Shown: piece after piece, positions 1 to 9,514 of the stretch
How the letters are laid out: each line of letters begins with the position of its first letter
Position numbering within the stretch: the first letter of the stretch is position 1
Assembly: GCF_003024195.1 (NCBI RefSeq)
Contig: NZ_KZ679056.1
Coordinates: forward strand, 1 to 64,000
Length of the DNA stretch: 64,000 nucleotides
Direction of reading: 5' to 3'
Source: Streptomyces dioscori
GTDB taxonomy: Bacteria; Actinomycetota; Actinomycetes; Streptomycetales; Streptomycetaceae
Notes under the pieces: model-generated
Seen by the model: only the letters and a program-made list of their open reading frames with translations
The model's database searches: none
What the model was told of the DNA's origin: nothing
Made by a program: the position numbers and the translations under genes

Positions 1-94
1 CGTCCGCTTCCCCGCCATCGGCGAACTCCCCTACCTCCTCACCCTCGCCGGCCACGGCTTCTACTGGTTCCGCCTCCGCAAGGACGCCATCTAG
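1..94 (+). CDS. treS: Trehalose synthase, C-terminal end (partial)
   Basis: Only the last 30 codons are present (frame from base 2, stop TAG at 92-94). The peptide contains IGELPYLLTLAGHGFYWFRL, typical of the C-terminal beta-domain of trehalose synthase (maltose alpha-D-glucosyltransferase). TreS interconverts maltose and trehalose. The maltokinase gene follows directly, and TreS-maltokinase is a known pair feeding maltose-1-phosphate into alpha-glucan synthesis. The family call rests on this short peptide plus context; the catalytic domain lies outside the window. Confidence 0.8.
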   Translation, partial: VRFPAIGELPYLLTLAGHGFYWFRLRKDAI

Positions 95-125
95 GACCCG
101 GCCCCGACGGGCACGTACAACGGAC

Positions 126-151
126 GGCGGGGCGGTTTCCCCCGCCCCGCC
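126..151 (+). terminator. Strong GC hairpin between treS and maltokinase
   Basis: Perfect 10-bp stem (ggcggggcgg with ccgccccgcc) closed by a six-base loop tttccc. It has no T-run, so it may be a weak terminator or an attenuating/processing hairpin setting maltokinase expression below treS. Confidence 0.5.
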
Positions 152-200
152 CTGGGCACGCAGTAGTAACACCCCGACTCCGGGGAAAGGACGCGACGCC

Positions 201-1655
201 ATGTCCGAAGCCGTCACCCACTCAGTGCCCTCCGCTTCGACGAGCCCCGGCCTTCTCGCGTCCCTCGATCCACTGCTGCGCGAGTGGCTTCCACGGCAGC
301 GGTGGTTCGCGGGAAAAGGCCGTCCCGTCACCGGGTTCTCCCTGGTCTCGGCGACCGAGGTGCTGCCCCTGAACTCCGGACTGGGCCTGCTCCATCTGCT
401 CGTACGGGCCCATCAGCCGCTCGTGCCCACGCAGAGCGCGCCCGCGTATCCGGCCGACTGCTACCAGCTGCTGCTCGGCGTGCGCGAGACACTGCCGCCA
501 CGGCTGGCACCCGCACTGATCGGCCATCCGACACAGGGGCCCCTGGCCGGACTGACCGTGTACGAGGCACTGCACGACCCGCGGCCCGCCGATGTCCTCC
601 TGGAGGCCCTGCGGGAACGGGCGCACCTCGGTGAGCTGCGCTTCGAGCGGGACATGGCGCAGGAGATCCGGAGCGATCTGGTGCCGCGCCTGGTCACCGC
701 CGAGCAGTCGAACTCTTCTCTCGTCTATGGAGATACGTTCATCCTGAAGCTCCTGCGCCGGATCGTGCCCGGGATCAACCCCGATCTGGAACTGCCGCTG
801 GCACTGGCCCGCGCGGGCTGCGCACGGGTTCCGGCACCGGCCGGCTGGATACTCGCGGATCTGCCCGCCGACTCCCTCGGCCCCGGCCAGGGCGATCCCG
901 GCGACCCGTACGTCCTGGGCGTCCTGCAGCCCTTCCTCCAGGGCGCCTCGGACGGCTGGGACCTGGCCCTGCGCGAGATGGCCAAGGGTGAGGACTTCAG
1001 CGGTGCGGCGCGGGCGCTCGGCCGGGCCACGGCCGAGGTGCACACCGCGCTGGCCCGCGCGCTGCCCGAGGTGACCATGGGACGCGCGCAGATGGAAGTG
1101 CTCGCGGAGGGGATGACCGAGCGGCTGACGGCGGCCGTCCAGACCGTGCCCTCACTGCTGCCGTACGCGCCCGGCCTGCGGTCCGCCTTCGACGCGCTCG
1201 CCGATCTGGCGGGCGAGGGCCAGACGTGGACGGCCCAGCGGATCCACGGTGACCTGCATCTGGGCCAGTGTCTGCGGTCGCCGTCCGGCAGCTGGTCGCT
1301 GATCGACTTCGAGGGCGAGCCCTCCAAGCCGCTCGCCGAGCGGCGCCTGCCCCAGCCGACCGCGCGGGACGTGGCCGGCATGCTCCGCTCCTTCGACTAC
1401 GCCGCGCACTCGCTCCGGGCCGAGGGGACCCAGGTCTCCGCCGTGTCCGGCTGGGCGGACGCGTGCCGGGCCGCGTACTGCTCCGGTTACGCCGAGGCCG
1501 GCGGGCGTGATCCGCGTACGGATCCGGTGCTGCTGCGCGCGTACGAGACCGACAAGGCGATCTACGAAGTCGTCTACGAGGCACGGCACCGGCCCGACTG
1601 GCTGCCCGTGCCGATGGCGGCAGTCCGCCGGCTGGCCCTTCCCGAACCGTCCTGA
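201..1655 (+). CDS. mak: Maltokinase (Mak/Pep2)
   Basis: 484 aa with an ATG start preceded by ggggaaagga. It phosphorylates maltose with ATP to maltose-1-phosphate, the substrate of GlgE in the TreS-Mak-GlgE-GlgB route to glycogen-like alpha-glucan. It has an aminoglycoside-kinase-like fold: the N-terminal RWFAGKGR motif typical of maltokinases, the ATP-side QSNSSLVYG, the catalytic loop RIHGDLHLGQ near residues 346-355, and the metal-binding LIDFEGEP near 366-373. It lies between treS and glgB, 52 bp before the glgB start, so the three are probably co-transcribed. No key motif is missing. Symbols mak and pep2 are both in use. Confidence 0.92.
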   Translation: MSEAVTHSVPSASTSPGLLASLDPLLREWLPRQRWFAGKGRPVTGFSLVSATEVLPLNSGLGLLHLLVRAHQPLVPTQSAPAYPADCYQLLLGVRETLPPRLAPALIGHPTQGPLAGLTVYEALHDPRPADVLLEALRERAHLGELRFERDMAQEIRSDLVPRLVTAEQSNSSLVYGDTFILKLLRRIVPGINPDLELPLALARAGCARVPAPAGWILADLPADSLGPGQGDPGDPYVLGVLQPFLQGASDGWDLALREMAKGEDFSGAARALGRATAEVHTALARALPEVTMGRAQMEVLAEGMTERLTAAVQTVPSLLPYAPGLRSAFDALADLAGEGQTWTAQRIHGDLHLGQCLRSPSGSWSLIDFEGEPSKPLAERRLPQPTARDVAGMLRSFDYAAHSLRAEGTQVSAVSGWADACRAAYCSGYAEAGGRDPRTDPVLLRAYETDKAIYEVVYEARHRPDWLPVPMAAVRRLALPEPS

Positions 1656-1707
1656 CCGCCCCGACCTGCCCCGCTCCACCTCTCACTGTGCCGAGGAGGC
1701 TCCGCCC

Positions 1708-4209
<2,502 letters not shown>

Positions 4210-4220
4210 GCCCGGATTCC

Positions 4221-4417
4221 CTCGCCCCCGCCGCCCCTACCCGTTCCCGTCAACGACTCGGGGGCCAGCCCCCGAACCCCCGGTCCTCAAACGCCGGACG
4301 GGCTGAAACGTTTTCAGCCCGTCCGGCGTTTGAGGACGAGCGCGAAGCGCGATACGGGGGGCGAGGGGGCGCAGCCCCCATACGTGGACGGGAACGGGTA
4401 GGGGCGGCGGGGGCGAG
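4221..4417. repeat. Nested palindromic element, copy 1 (bidirectional terminator-like)
   Basis: A 197-bp imperfect palindrome between the convergent ends of glgB and the helicase gene. Inner arms at 4284-4308 and 4312-4336 are 25 nt and perfect (ccggacgggctgaaa type), with a 3-nt loop. Outer arms at 4221-4251 and 4388-4417 also pair. The reverse complement of this element, largely conserved end to end, occurs at 51553-51737. It would fold in either transcript and probably serves as a bidirectional terminator. Confidence 0.85.
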
Positions 4418-4423
4418 AAAAGG

Positions 4424-6724
4424 TCAGAAGGACTCTGCCAAGGGCTTCGGGAGTGGGGTCGTGTGGACGATGCCCAGGGACTGGGTCGCTCGGGTCAGGG
4501 CCACGTACAAGTCGCTCGTACCGAACGCCCCCGGCTCCACCACCAACACCGCATCGAACTCCAACCCCTTCGCCTGCCGCGGATCGAGCAGCACGACCCC
4601 GAGCGTGAGATCGGGCGACTCCCCCGCCACGACCCCGTCGATCCGCGCGGCCAGCACCCCGTGCAGCGCCCGCGGCGCGATCACCGCGAGCCGCCCCTCG
4701 ACGGGAGTGAGATCGGCGACGGCCTTCTCCACCGCCCCGGCGAGGTCGGACGTCCGCCGGGCCCAGGGCCGCACCCCCGTGGACCGCACGGAACTCGGCG
4801 GCTCGAAGTCCGCGTGCTCCGCACGGAGTACCGCCGCGGCGACGTCCATGATCTCGGACGGCGTCCGGTAGTTGACGGCGAGACGGGTGTGCTCCCAGCG
4901 GTCTTCGACGTAAGGGGCCAGGATCTCCGACCAGGAGCCCACACCCGCCGCCTCGGCCGTCTGCGCCGGGTCCCCGACGAGGGTCATCGACCGCGTCGGA
5001 CTGCGCCGCATCAGCAGTCGCCAGGCCATCGGTGACAGCTCCTGCGCCTCGTCGACGATGATGTGCCCGAACGCCCAGGTCCGGTCGGCCGCGGCCCGTT
5101 CGGCGGCACTGCGGTGGTCGTCCTCCTCGTGGCGTTCGGCCATCCGTTCGGCGTCGATGATGTCGTGCGCGGAGAGGACCTCCGCGTCCTCGGCGTCGAT
5201 GTCCTCGAATTCGTACGTCCTGGACGCGTAGGAGACGTCGAGGACGCCCTGTGCGTAGGCGACCTGCCGGTCGCGTTCCTGCTCGGCGGCGGCGCGCGTC
5301 GTCCGGTCGTCCTCGCCGAGGAGTTCGGCGGCCTCGTCGAGGAGGGGGACGTCGGAGGTCGTCCAGGCCCGGGTCACCGGACGGCGTACCGCCTCCGCGT
5401 CCGCCACGGTGAGGTACGCGTCGGGCTCGGCGAGGAAGTCCGCGACGAGGCGCCGCGGGGTGACGCGCGGCCACAGCCGGTCGATGGCGGCCCAGACCTC
5501 GGGGTTCTCGGCGAGATCGTCGCGGATCTGCGTGATGTCGCTGGGGTCGAGGAGATTCGTGCCGTCGAAGGGGTCCGTGCCGATCCGTTCGGCCACCATG
5601 TCGGTGAGGGTGTTGAAGATGTGTCCCTCGAAGTGTTCGCGGGCCACGTTGTGCGGCAGCCGCGCCTCACGGGTGCGGTCGCGGGCGACGCCCACGAGAC
5701 CGGCGTCGAGCATCAGGATGTCCCGGTCGTGCTCGATGGCGATCACCGGGTCGGGCAGCGCCTGCCGGTCGCGTACGACGGCGGCGAGGACGTCCGCCAT
5801 GTCGGCGCGGCCCTTCACGGCGGCCGCCTCGGGGGTGTCGGAGGCGGTCGCCCGTACACCGGGGAACAGCTCGCCGACGGTGGCCAGCAGGACGCCCGTC
5901 TCGCCGAGCGAGGGCAGCACCTCGCCGATGTAGCCGAGGAAGGCGGGGTTCGGGCCGACGATGAGGACGGCCCGCTTGGCGAGCAGCTCCCGGTGTTCGT
6001 AGAGGAGGTACGCCGCCCGGTGCAGCGCGACGACCGTCTTGCCGGTGCCGGGGCCGCCCTCCACCACCAGGATGCCGCGGTGCGGGGCGCGGATGATGCG
6101 GTCCTGCTCTGCCTGGATGGTCTGCACGATGTCGCTCATGCGGCCGGTGCGCGCGGAGTTGAGCGCGGAGAGCAGTACGGCGTCGCCGGTCGGGTCCTCG
6201 TGGCCGGTACGCATCTGGTCGCCGAGGTCGAGGATCTCGTCGTGCAGCGCGGTGACGGTACGGCCCTCGGTGGTGATGTGCCGACGTCGGCGCAGGCCCA
6301 TGGGGGTGTGGCCGGTGGCGAGGTAGAAGGGGCGGGCGACCGGGGCCCGCCAGTCGATCAGGATCGGGGTGTGCTCGGTGTCGTCGGCGCGGATGCCGAT
6401 ACGGCCGATGTGGTGGGTGGCACCGGAGGAGGTGGCAGAGGGCGGGGAGTCGGAGGGGTCGGCGAGGTCGATGCGGCCGAAGCAGAGTGAGCCGTCCACC
6501 GCGTTCAGCGCGGCGAGCAGGCCGGAGCGTTCGGCGACGAGGACGTCCCGTTCGAGGCGGGCCTGCATGGGGGTGCTGCCCTGCGCGAGGGCGTCGGTCA
6601 CCGAGTCCTCGGTGCCGCCGCGCAACGCGTCGACGCGCGCGTACAGGTCGTCGATGAATTCCTGCTCACGGCGCAATTCATCGTCCGGCAATCCATTGGT
6701 GGTGTTCGAGGTCCTGTTTGACAA
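4424..6724 (-). CDS. helR: HelD/HelR-type RNA polymerase-associated helicase
   Basis: 766 aa if started at TTG 6724, which has gggagcggaa a few bases upstream; GTG 6760 or the open frame to 6796 are alternatives. It is a superfamily-1 UvrD/Rep-like ATPase: an N-terminal coiled-coil stretch (DDELRREQEFIDDLYARVDA), Walker A GGPGTGKTVVALHRAAYLL, Walker B HIIVDEAQELSPM, a VNYRTPSEIM motif and a C-terminal LYVALTRATQSL. HelD proteins dislodge or recycle RNA polymerase, and the actinobacterial HelR branch protects it from rifamycins. The symbol is by family, since subtype cannot be proven by eye. It is monocistronic on this strand, with a terminator-like palindrome downstream. A perfect 12-bp palindrome (actgtgcacagt, 6745-6756) sits just upstream of the start. 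Confidence 0.82.
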   Translation of the reverse strand: MSNRTSNTTNGLPDDELRREQEFIDDLYARVDALRGGTEDSVTDALAQGSTPMQARLERDVLVAERSGLLAALNAVDGSLCFGRIDLADPSDSPPSATSSGATHHIGRIGIRADDTEHTPILIDWRAPVARPFYLATGHTPMGLRRRRHITTEGRTVTALHDEILDLGDQMRTGHEDPTGDAVLLSALNSARTGRMSDIVQTIQAEQDRIIRAPHRGILVVEGGPGTGKTVVALHRAAYLLYEHRELLAKRAVLIVGPNPAFLGYIGEVLPSLGETGVLLATVGELFPGVRATASDTPEAAAVKGRADMADVLAAVVRDRQALPDPVIAIEHDRDILMLDAGLVGVARDRTREARLPHNVAREHFEGHIFNTLTDMVAERIGTDPFDGTNLLDPSDITQIRDDLAENPEVWAAIDRLWPRVTPRRLVADFLAEPDAYLTVADAEAVRRPVTRAWTTSDVPLLDEAAELLGEDDRTTRAAAEQERDRQVAYAQGVLDVSYASRTYEFEDIDAEDAEVLSAHDIIDAERMAERHEEDDHRSAAERAAADRTWAFGHIIVDEAQELSPMAWRLLMRRSPTRSMTLVGDPAQTAEAAGVGSWSEILAPYVEDRWEHTRLAVNYRTPSEIMDVAAAVLRAEHADFEPPSSVRSTGVRPWARRTSDLAGAVEKAVADLTPVEGRLAVIAPRALHGVLAARIDGVVAGESPDLTLGVVLLDPRQAKGLEFDAVLVVEPGAFGTSDLYVALTRATQSLGIVHTTPLPKPLAESF

Positions 6725-6747
6725 TTCCGCTCCCGGCCGGATATACT
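6718..6747 (+). promoter_or_regulatory. Near-consensus housekeeping promoter reading away from helR
   Basis: TTGACA at 6718-6723, 18-nt spacer, TATACT at 6742-6747 on the plus strand: a close match to the vegetative sigma consensus, rare in such GC-rich DNA. The palindrome actgtgcacagt (6745-6756) overlaps the -10 and predicted start, suggesting an operator. The next plus-strand coding gene is beyond 9.5 kb, so it is not an mRNA promoter for an obvious neighbour. Confidence 0.55.
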
Positions 6748-6753
6748 GTGCAC

Positions 6754-6852
6754 AGTGAACTTCTTCGTGACTTTGTTTTCGCAAGTCGCGAACCATTCAA
6801 TATACGCAAAGAAATCCCCCGCAGGCAATTGGCCGCGGGGGATTTCTTTATG
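6754..6852 (+). ncRNA. Candidate ~100-nt small RNA antisense to the helR upstream region
   Basis: A strong plus-strand promoter (6718-6747) is followed about 60 bases later by a perfect-arm terminator (6808-6849) ending in tttcttta. Between them a first stem pairs cgtgactt (6766-6773) with aagtcgcg (6783-6790), including one G-T pair. Together this predicts a two-hairpin RNA of roughly 95-100 nt, with no evident coding capacity. It would be transcribed away from helR over the helR upstream sequence. Inference only; no family recognised. Confidence 0.4.
6808..6849. terminator. Bidirectional intrinsic terminator between trxA and helR
   Basis: Perfect 15-bp inverted arms (aaagaaatcccccgc and gcgggggatttcttt) around a 12-nt loop. 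Because A-rich and T-rich ends flank the GC stem, it can terminate trxA on the minus strand and any plus-strand RNA. Confidence 0.85.
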
Positions 6853-6879
6853 CCGTCCGCCAGAATCCGTCGGGGTGCC

Positions 6880-7212
6880 TCAGAGCACGTCCGCCAGCTC
6901 CTCCAGGAGCCGTCGCTTGGGACGCGCGCCCACCATCGACTTCACCGGCTGCCCGTCGCGGAACACGATCAGCGTGGGCATCGACAGCACCCCGTACGCG
7001 TTCGTGGTCTGCGGGTTCGTGTCCACGTCCAGCTGCACCACCTTGAGCCGGTCGCCCTCCTCGGCTGCGACGGCGCTCAGCACCGGCGCGATCTGCCGGC
7101 ACGGTGGGCACCAGTCCGCGGTGAACTCCACCAGCACGGGCAGCTGTGCCCCGATCACCTCCGCCTCGAAGCTGTCGTCCGTCACCTCGGCCACACCCAC
7201 TGCCTTGATCAC
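6880..7212 (-). CDS. trxA: Thioredoxin
   Basis: 110 aa from GTG 7212, with ggaagg upstream; the start codon overlaps the stop of the MerR gene in a GTGA arrangement, so translation is probably coupled. It is a full-length thioredoxin fold with FTADWCPPCRQIAPVL (redox CxxC), the cis-proline motif SMPTLIVFRDG and a C-terminal LLEELADVL. It reduces protein disulfides in the cytoplasm with thioredoxin reductase, which is not in the window. Streptomyces carry several thioredoxins; this one is distinguished by its pairing with a MerR regulator. Transcription ends at the terminator 6808-6849. Confidence 0.93.
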   Translation of the reverse strand: MIKAVGVAEVTDDSFEAEVIGAQLPVLVEFTADWCPPCRQIAPVLSAVAAEEGDRLKVVQLDVDTNPQTTNAYGVLSMPTLIVFRDGQPVKSMVGARPKRRLLEELADVL

Positions 7213-7637
7213 CCCGTCCGCCCTTCCAGTTCGCATACGGGTTCCGGACCGCCCGGAACCGCCGCCTCCGACGCCAGCTCGCCCATCGCCCGCTCGGCGC
7301 GCGCCAACTGCCCGCCGACCTGCTCGCGTACCGAGCGCAACTCGTCGATCAGCGCGTCGAGTTCGCCCAGCTTGCGCCGGTACACGGCGAGCGAGGCCGG
7401 GCAGGCGTCGCCCTGCGGGTGACCCGCCCGCAGGCACTCCACGAAGGGCCGCGTCTCCTCCAGCTCGAACCCGAAGTCCTGCAGCGTCCTGATCTGCCGC
7501 AGCAGTTTCAGATCGTCCTCGTCGTACGTGCGGTAGCCGTTGCTCCCGCGCCGCGCGGGCAGCAGGCCCCGCGACTCGTAGTACCTGAGCGTGCGCGTGG
7601 TGGTCCCGGCCCGCTCGGCCAGCTCGCCGATTCGCAT
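7209..7637 (-). CDS. MerR-family regulator with C-terminal cysteines
   Basis: 142 aa. The N-terminal winged HTH is MRIGELAERAGTTTRTLRYYESRGLL, followed by a long dimerisation helix. Cys68 and Cys79 (in VECLRAGHPQGDAC) and Cys135 lie in the effector region, compatible with a thiol or metal sensor, but the SoxR iron-sulphur motif is absent. First gene of a two-gene operon with trxA (4-bp overlap), which suggests thiol stress as the signal. Upstream, a -10 like TAGCGT and a -35 like TTGCCT are 20 bases apart, the long spacer typical of MerR-controlled promoters, so autoregulation is likely. Confidence 0.88.
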   Translation of the reverse strand: MRIGELAERAGTTTRTLRYYESRGLLPARRGSNGYRTYDEDDLKLLRQIRTLQDFGFELEETRPFVECLRAGHPQGDACPASLAVYRRKLGELDALIDELRSVREQVGGQLARAERAMGELASEAAVPGGPEPVCELEGRTG

Positions 7638-7643
7638 GCCACG

Positions 7644-7675
7644 ACGCTAAGCGTTGCCGCCGACGTCAAGGCAAG
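7644..7675 (-). promoter_or_regulatory. MerR-type long-spacer promoter of merR-trxA
   Basis: On the minus strand TTGCCT (7670-7675) and TAGCGT (7644-7649) are separated by 20 nt. An imperfect inverted repeat (cttgacgt and acgcttag, 7646-7670) lies between and across them. The ATG begins 7 nt after the -10, so the transcript may be leaderless. Confidence 0.45.
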
Positions 7676-7700
7676 GCTCCCGGCCCGGAAGGGGCTTGTT

Positions 7701-7858
7701 GCGCCGTTCCCCGCGCCCCTGGGGGTGTGGTGCCACCGGCCGTATGCAACGCGCGGGTCCGGTGGGGGTTGCTCGCGCAGTTCCCCGCGCCCCTAAAGGG
7801 GCGCAGCCCCACTTTTAGGGGCGCGGGGAACTGCGCGGCCCGCCCCCACCGGACCCGC
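7701..7858. repeat. GC-repeat cluster forming a large inverted repeat (occupies the 7638-7975 gap)
   Basis: The 338-bp gap between merR and dctA holds three copies of the ~20-bp core: 7701-7720 and 7775-7794 in one orientation, 7817-7836 in the other. Segments 7753-7797 and 7814-7858 form a 45-nt imperfect inverted repeat ending in gcgggtcc/ggacccgc. A further small palindrome cgccggcggccg lies near 7890-7945. Probable transcription barrier for dctA; no gene seen. Confidence 0.75.
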
Positions 7859-7975
7859 ACCGTACGCGCACCCGTCCATGGCTTGGCGAAAAGCCGCCGG
7901 CGGCCGACCAGGTGGGGGGGAACCTGGGCGGCCGCCGGCGGCCGGGGAAGTGGCTTGGGTGCGGGCAGCGGAGCG

Positions 7976-9370
7976 CTACGCCTTCGCCAGCTCCTTGTCG
8001 CCCGCCTCAGGCTGATCCGGCACAACGGCGGAGCCGTCCGCAGGACCCCCGTGGCCGTCGTCCAGCAACGTCGTCTCGTCGAACGGAATCCGCCCCGCGA
8101 GCACCTCGTCCACCCGGGGCCGGTCGATCTCCTTGGTCCACGTACCGATGAGGACCGTCGCCACCGCGTTGCCCGCGAAGTTCGTCAGGGCGCGCGCCTC
8201 GCTCATGAAGCGGTCGATGCCGACGATCAGGCCGATGCCGTCCACCAGTGCCGGCTTGTGGGAGGAGAGGCCGCCCGCCAGCGTGGCCAGACCCGCGCCG
8301 GTGACTCCCGCCGCGCCCTTGGAGGCGACCAGCAGGAAGAGGAGCAGCGGGATCTGCTCGCTGATCGCCATCGGCGTACCCATGGCGTCGGCGATGAACA
8401 GCGAGGCCATGGTCATGTAGATCATGGTGCCGTCGAGGTTGAAGGAGTAGCCGGTCGGAACGGTGATGCCGACCACCGGCTTGCTGACACCCAGGTGTTC
8501 CATCTTCGCGATGAGCCGCGGCAGCGCGGACTCCGAGGAGGAGGTGGAGAGGATGAGCAGGAACTCCCGGCCCAGGTACTTGAGCAGCAGGAAGATGTTC
8601 AGGCCCGCGACGATCCGCAGCAGCGCGCCGAGCACGATGAAGACGAAGAGGAAGCAGGTGACGTAGAAGCCGAGCATCAGGACGGCGAGGCTCTTGAGGG
8701 CGTCCACGCCCGCGGAGCCGGTCACCGCCGCGATCGCGCCGAACGCGCCGATGGGCGCCGCCCACATCACCATGGCGAGGATGCGGAAGACCAGGCGCTG
8801 GATGTGCTCGATGCCGCGCAGGATGGGCGTACCGGAGGAGCCCATGGCCTGCAGCGCGAAGCCGGTGAGCAGCGCGATGAGCAGGGTCTGCAGGACCTCG
8901 CCGCCGGTGAACGCGGAGACGATCGTCGTGGGGATGATCCCGAGCAGGAACTCCTCGGTGTTCTTGGCCTCGACGACCTGCCCCTGGCCGGCGTCCTTGA
9001 TCGCGTCGGTCACCGCGAGGCCCGTCCCGGGCTCCAGGATGTTGCCGACGACCAGGCCGATGGCGAGCGCGACGAACGACATGACCACGAAGTAGCCGAG
9101 CGCGATGCCGCCCACCGCGCCGACCTTGGCGGCCTTGCGTACCGAGCCGATGCCCAGGACGATCGTGCAGAAGATGATCGGCGAGATCATCATCTTGATC
9201 AGGTTCACGAAGCCGGTACCGATCGGCTTCAGCTTCACCGCGAAATCGGGGGCGATCAGACCCACCGCGATACCGGCGGCCACGGCGATGATCACCGCGA
9301 TGTACAGATAGTGCGTGCGGTCCCGCTTGGCTGCGGGAGCGGCAGGTGCCGTATCGGGTGTGCTGGTCAC
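7976..9370 (-). CDS. dctA: Dicarboxylate/amino-acid:cation symporter (DctA type)
   Basis: 464 aa from GTG 9370, chosen for aaggaggg six bases upstream. It is a DAACS-family secondary transporter importing C4-dicarboxylates (or glutamate/aspartate) with protons or sodium. Visible hallmarks are about eight membrane segments plus the re-entrant serine-rich motif SSSSESALPRLIAKM and GYSFNLDGTMIYM. It is divergent from a CitA-type sensor kinase gene across a 144-bp spacer, the standard arrangement in which the two-component system senses a dicarboxylate or citrate and induces the transporter. The substrate cannot be fixed by eye; dicarboxylate is favoured by context. Confidence 0.88.
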   Translation of the reverse strand: MTSTPDTAPAAPAAKRDRTHYLYIAVIIAVAAGIAVGLIAPDFAVKLKPIGTGFVNLIKMMISPIIFCTIVLGIGSVRKAAKVGAVGGIALGYFVVMSFVALAIGLVVGNILEPGTGLAVTDAIKDAGQGQVVEAKNTEEFLLGIIPTTIVSAFTGGEVLQTLLIALLTGFALQAMGSSGTPILRGIEHIQRLVFRILAMVMWAAPIGAFGAIAAVTGSAGVDALKSLAVLMLGFYVTCFLFVFIVLGALLRIVAGLNIFLLLKYLGREFLLILSTSSSESALPRLIAKMEHLGVSKPVVGITVPTGYSFNLDGTMIYMTMASLFIADAMGTPMAISEQIPLLLFLLVASKGAAGVTGAGLATLAGGLSSHKPALVDGIGLIVGIDRFMSEARALTNFAGNAVATVLIGTWTKEIDRPRVDEVLAGRIPFDETTLLDDGHGGPADGSAVVPDQPEAGDKELAKA

Positions 9371-9475
9371 GGCTGCCCTCCTTGACGACGTCGTCGGCAT
9401 CATCCGGCGTGCGGCTCACGTCCGGGGGTTGTCGGTGACTATCTCCCGGCGTGTGAGGGCGGTCACCCTTCCGTT

Positions 9476-9494
9476 CATTTCGTTCACACATTTC
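9476..9494. promoter_or_regulatory. Direct repeats in the dctA/sensor-kinase divergent spacer
   Basis: CATTTC occurs at 9476-9481 and 9489-9494, 13 bp apart, in a locally AT-rich patch between the divergent dctA and kinase starts. Plausible binding site for the CitB-type response regulator; weak evidence. Confidence 0.3.
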
Positions 9495-9514
9495 CTGGCG
9501 GGCACACTGTTGCC

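Noticed and set aside
7727..9385. 552-codon plus-strand frame over dctA
   Set aside because: Asp/Arg/His-rich without family features; the minus strand encodes a complete DAACS transporter with a good ribosome site.
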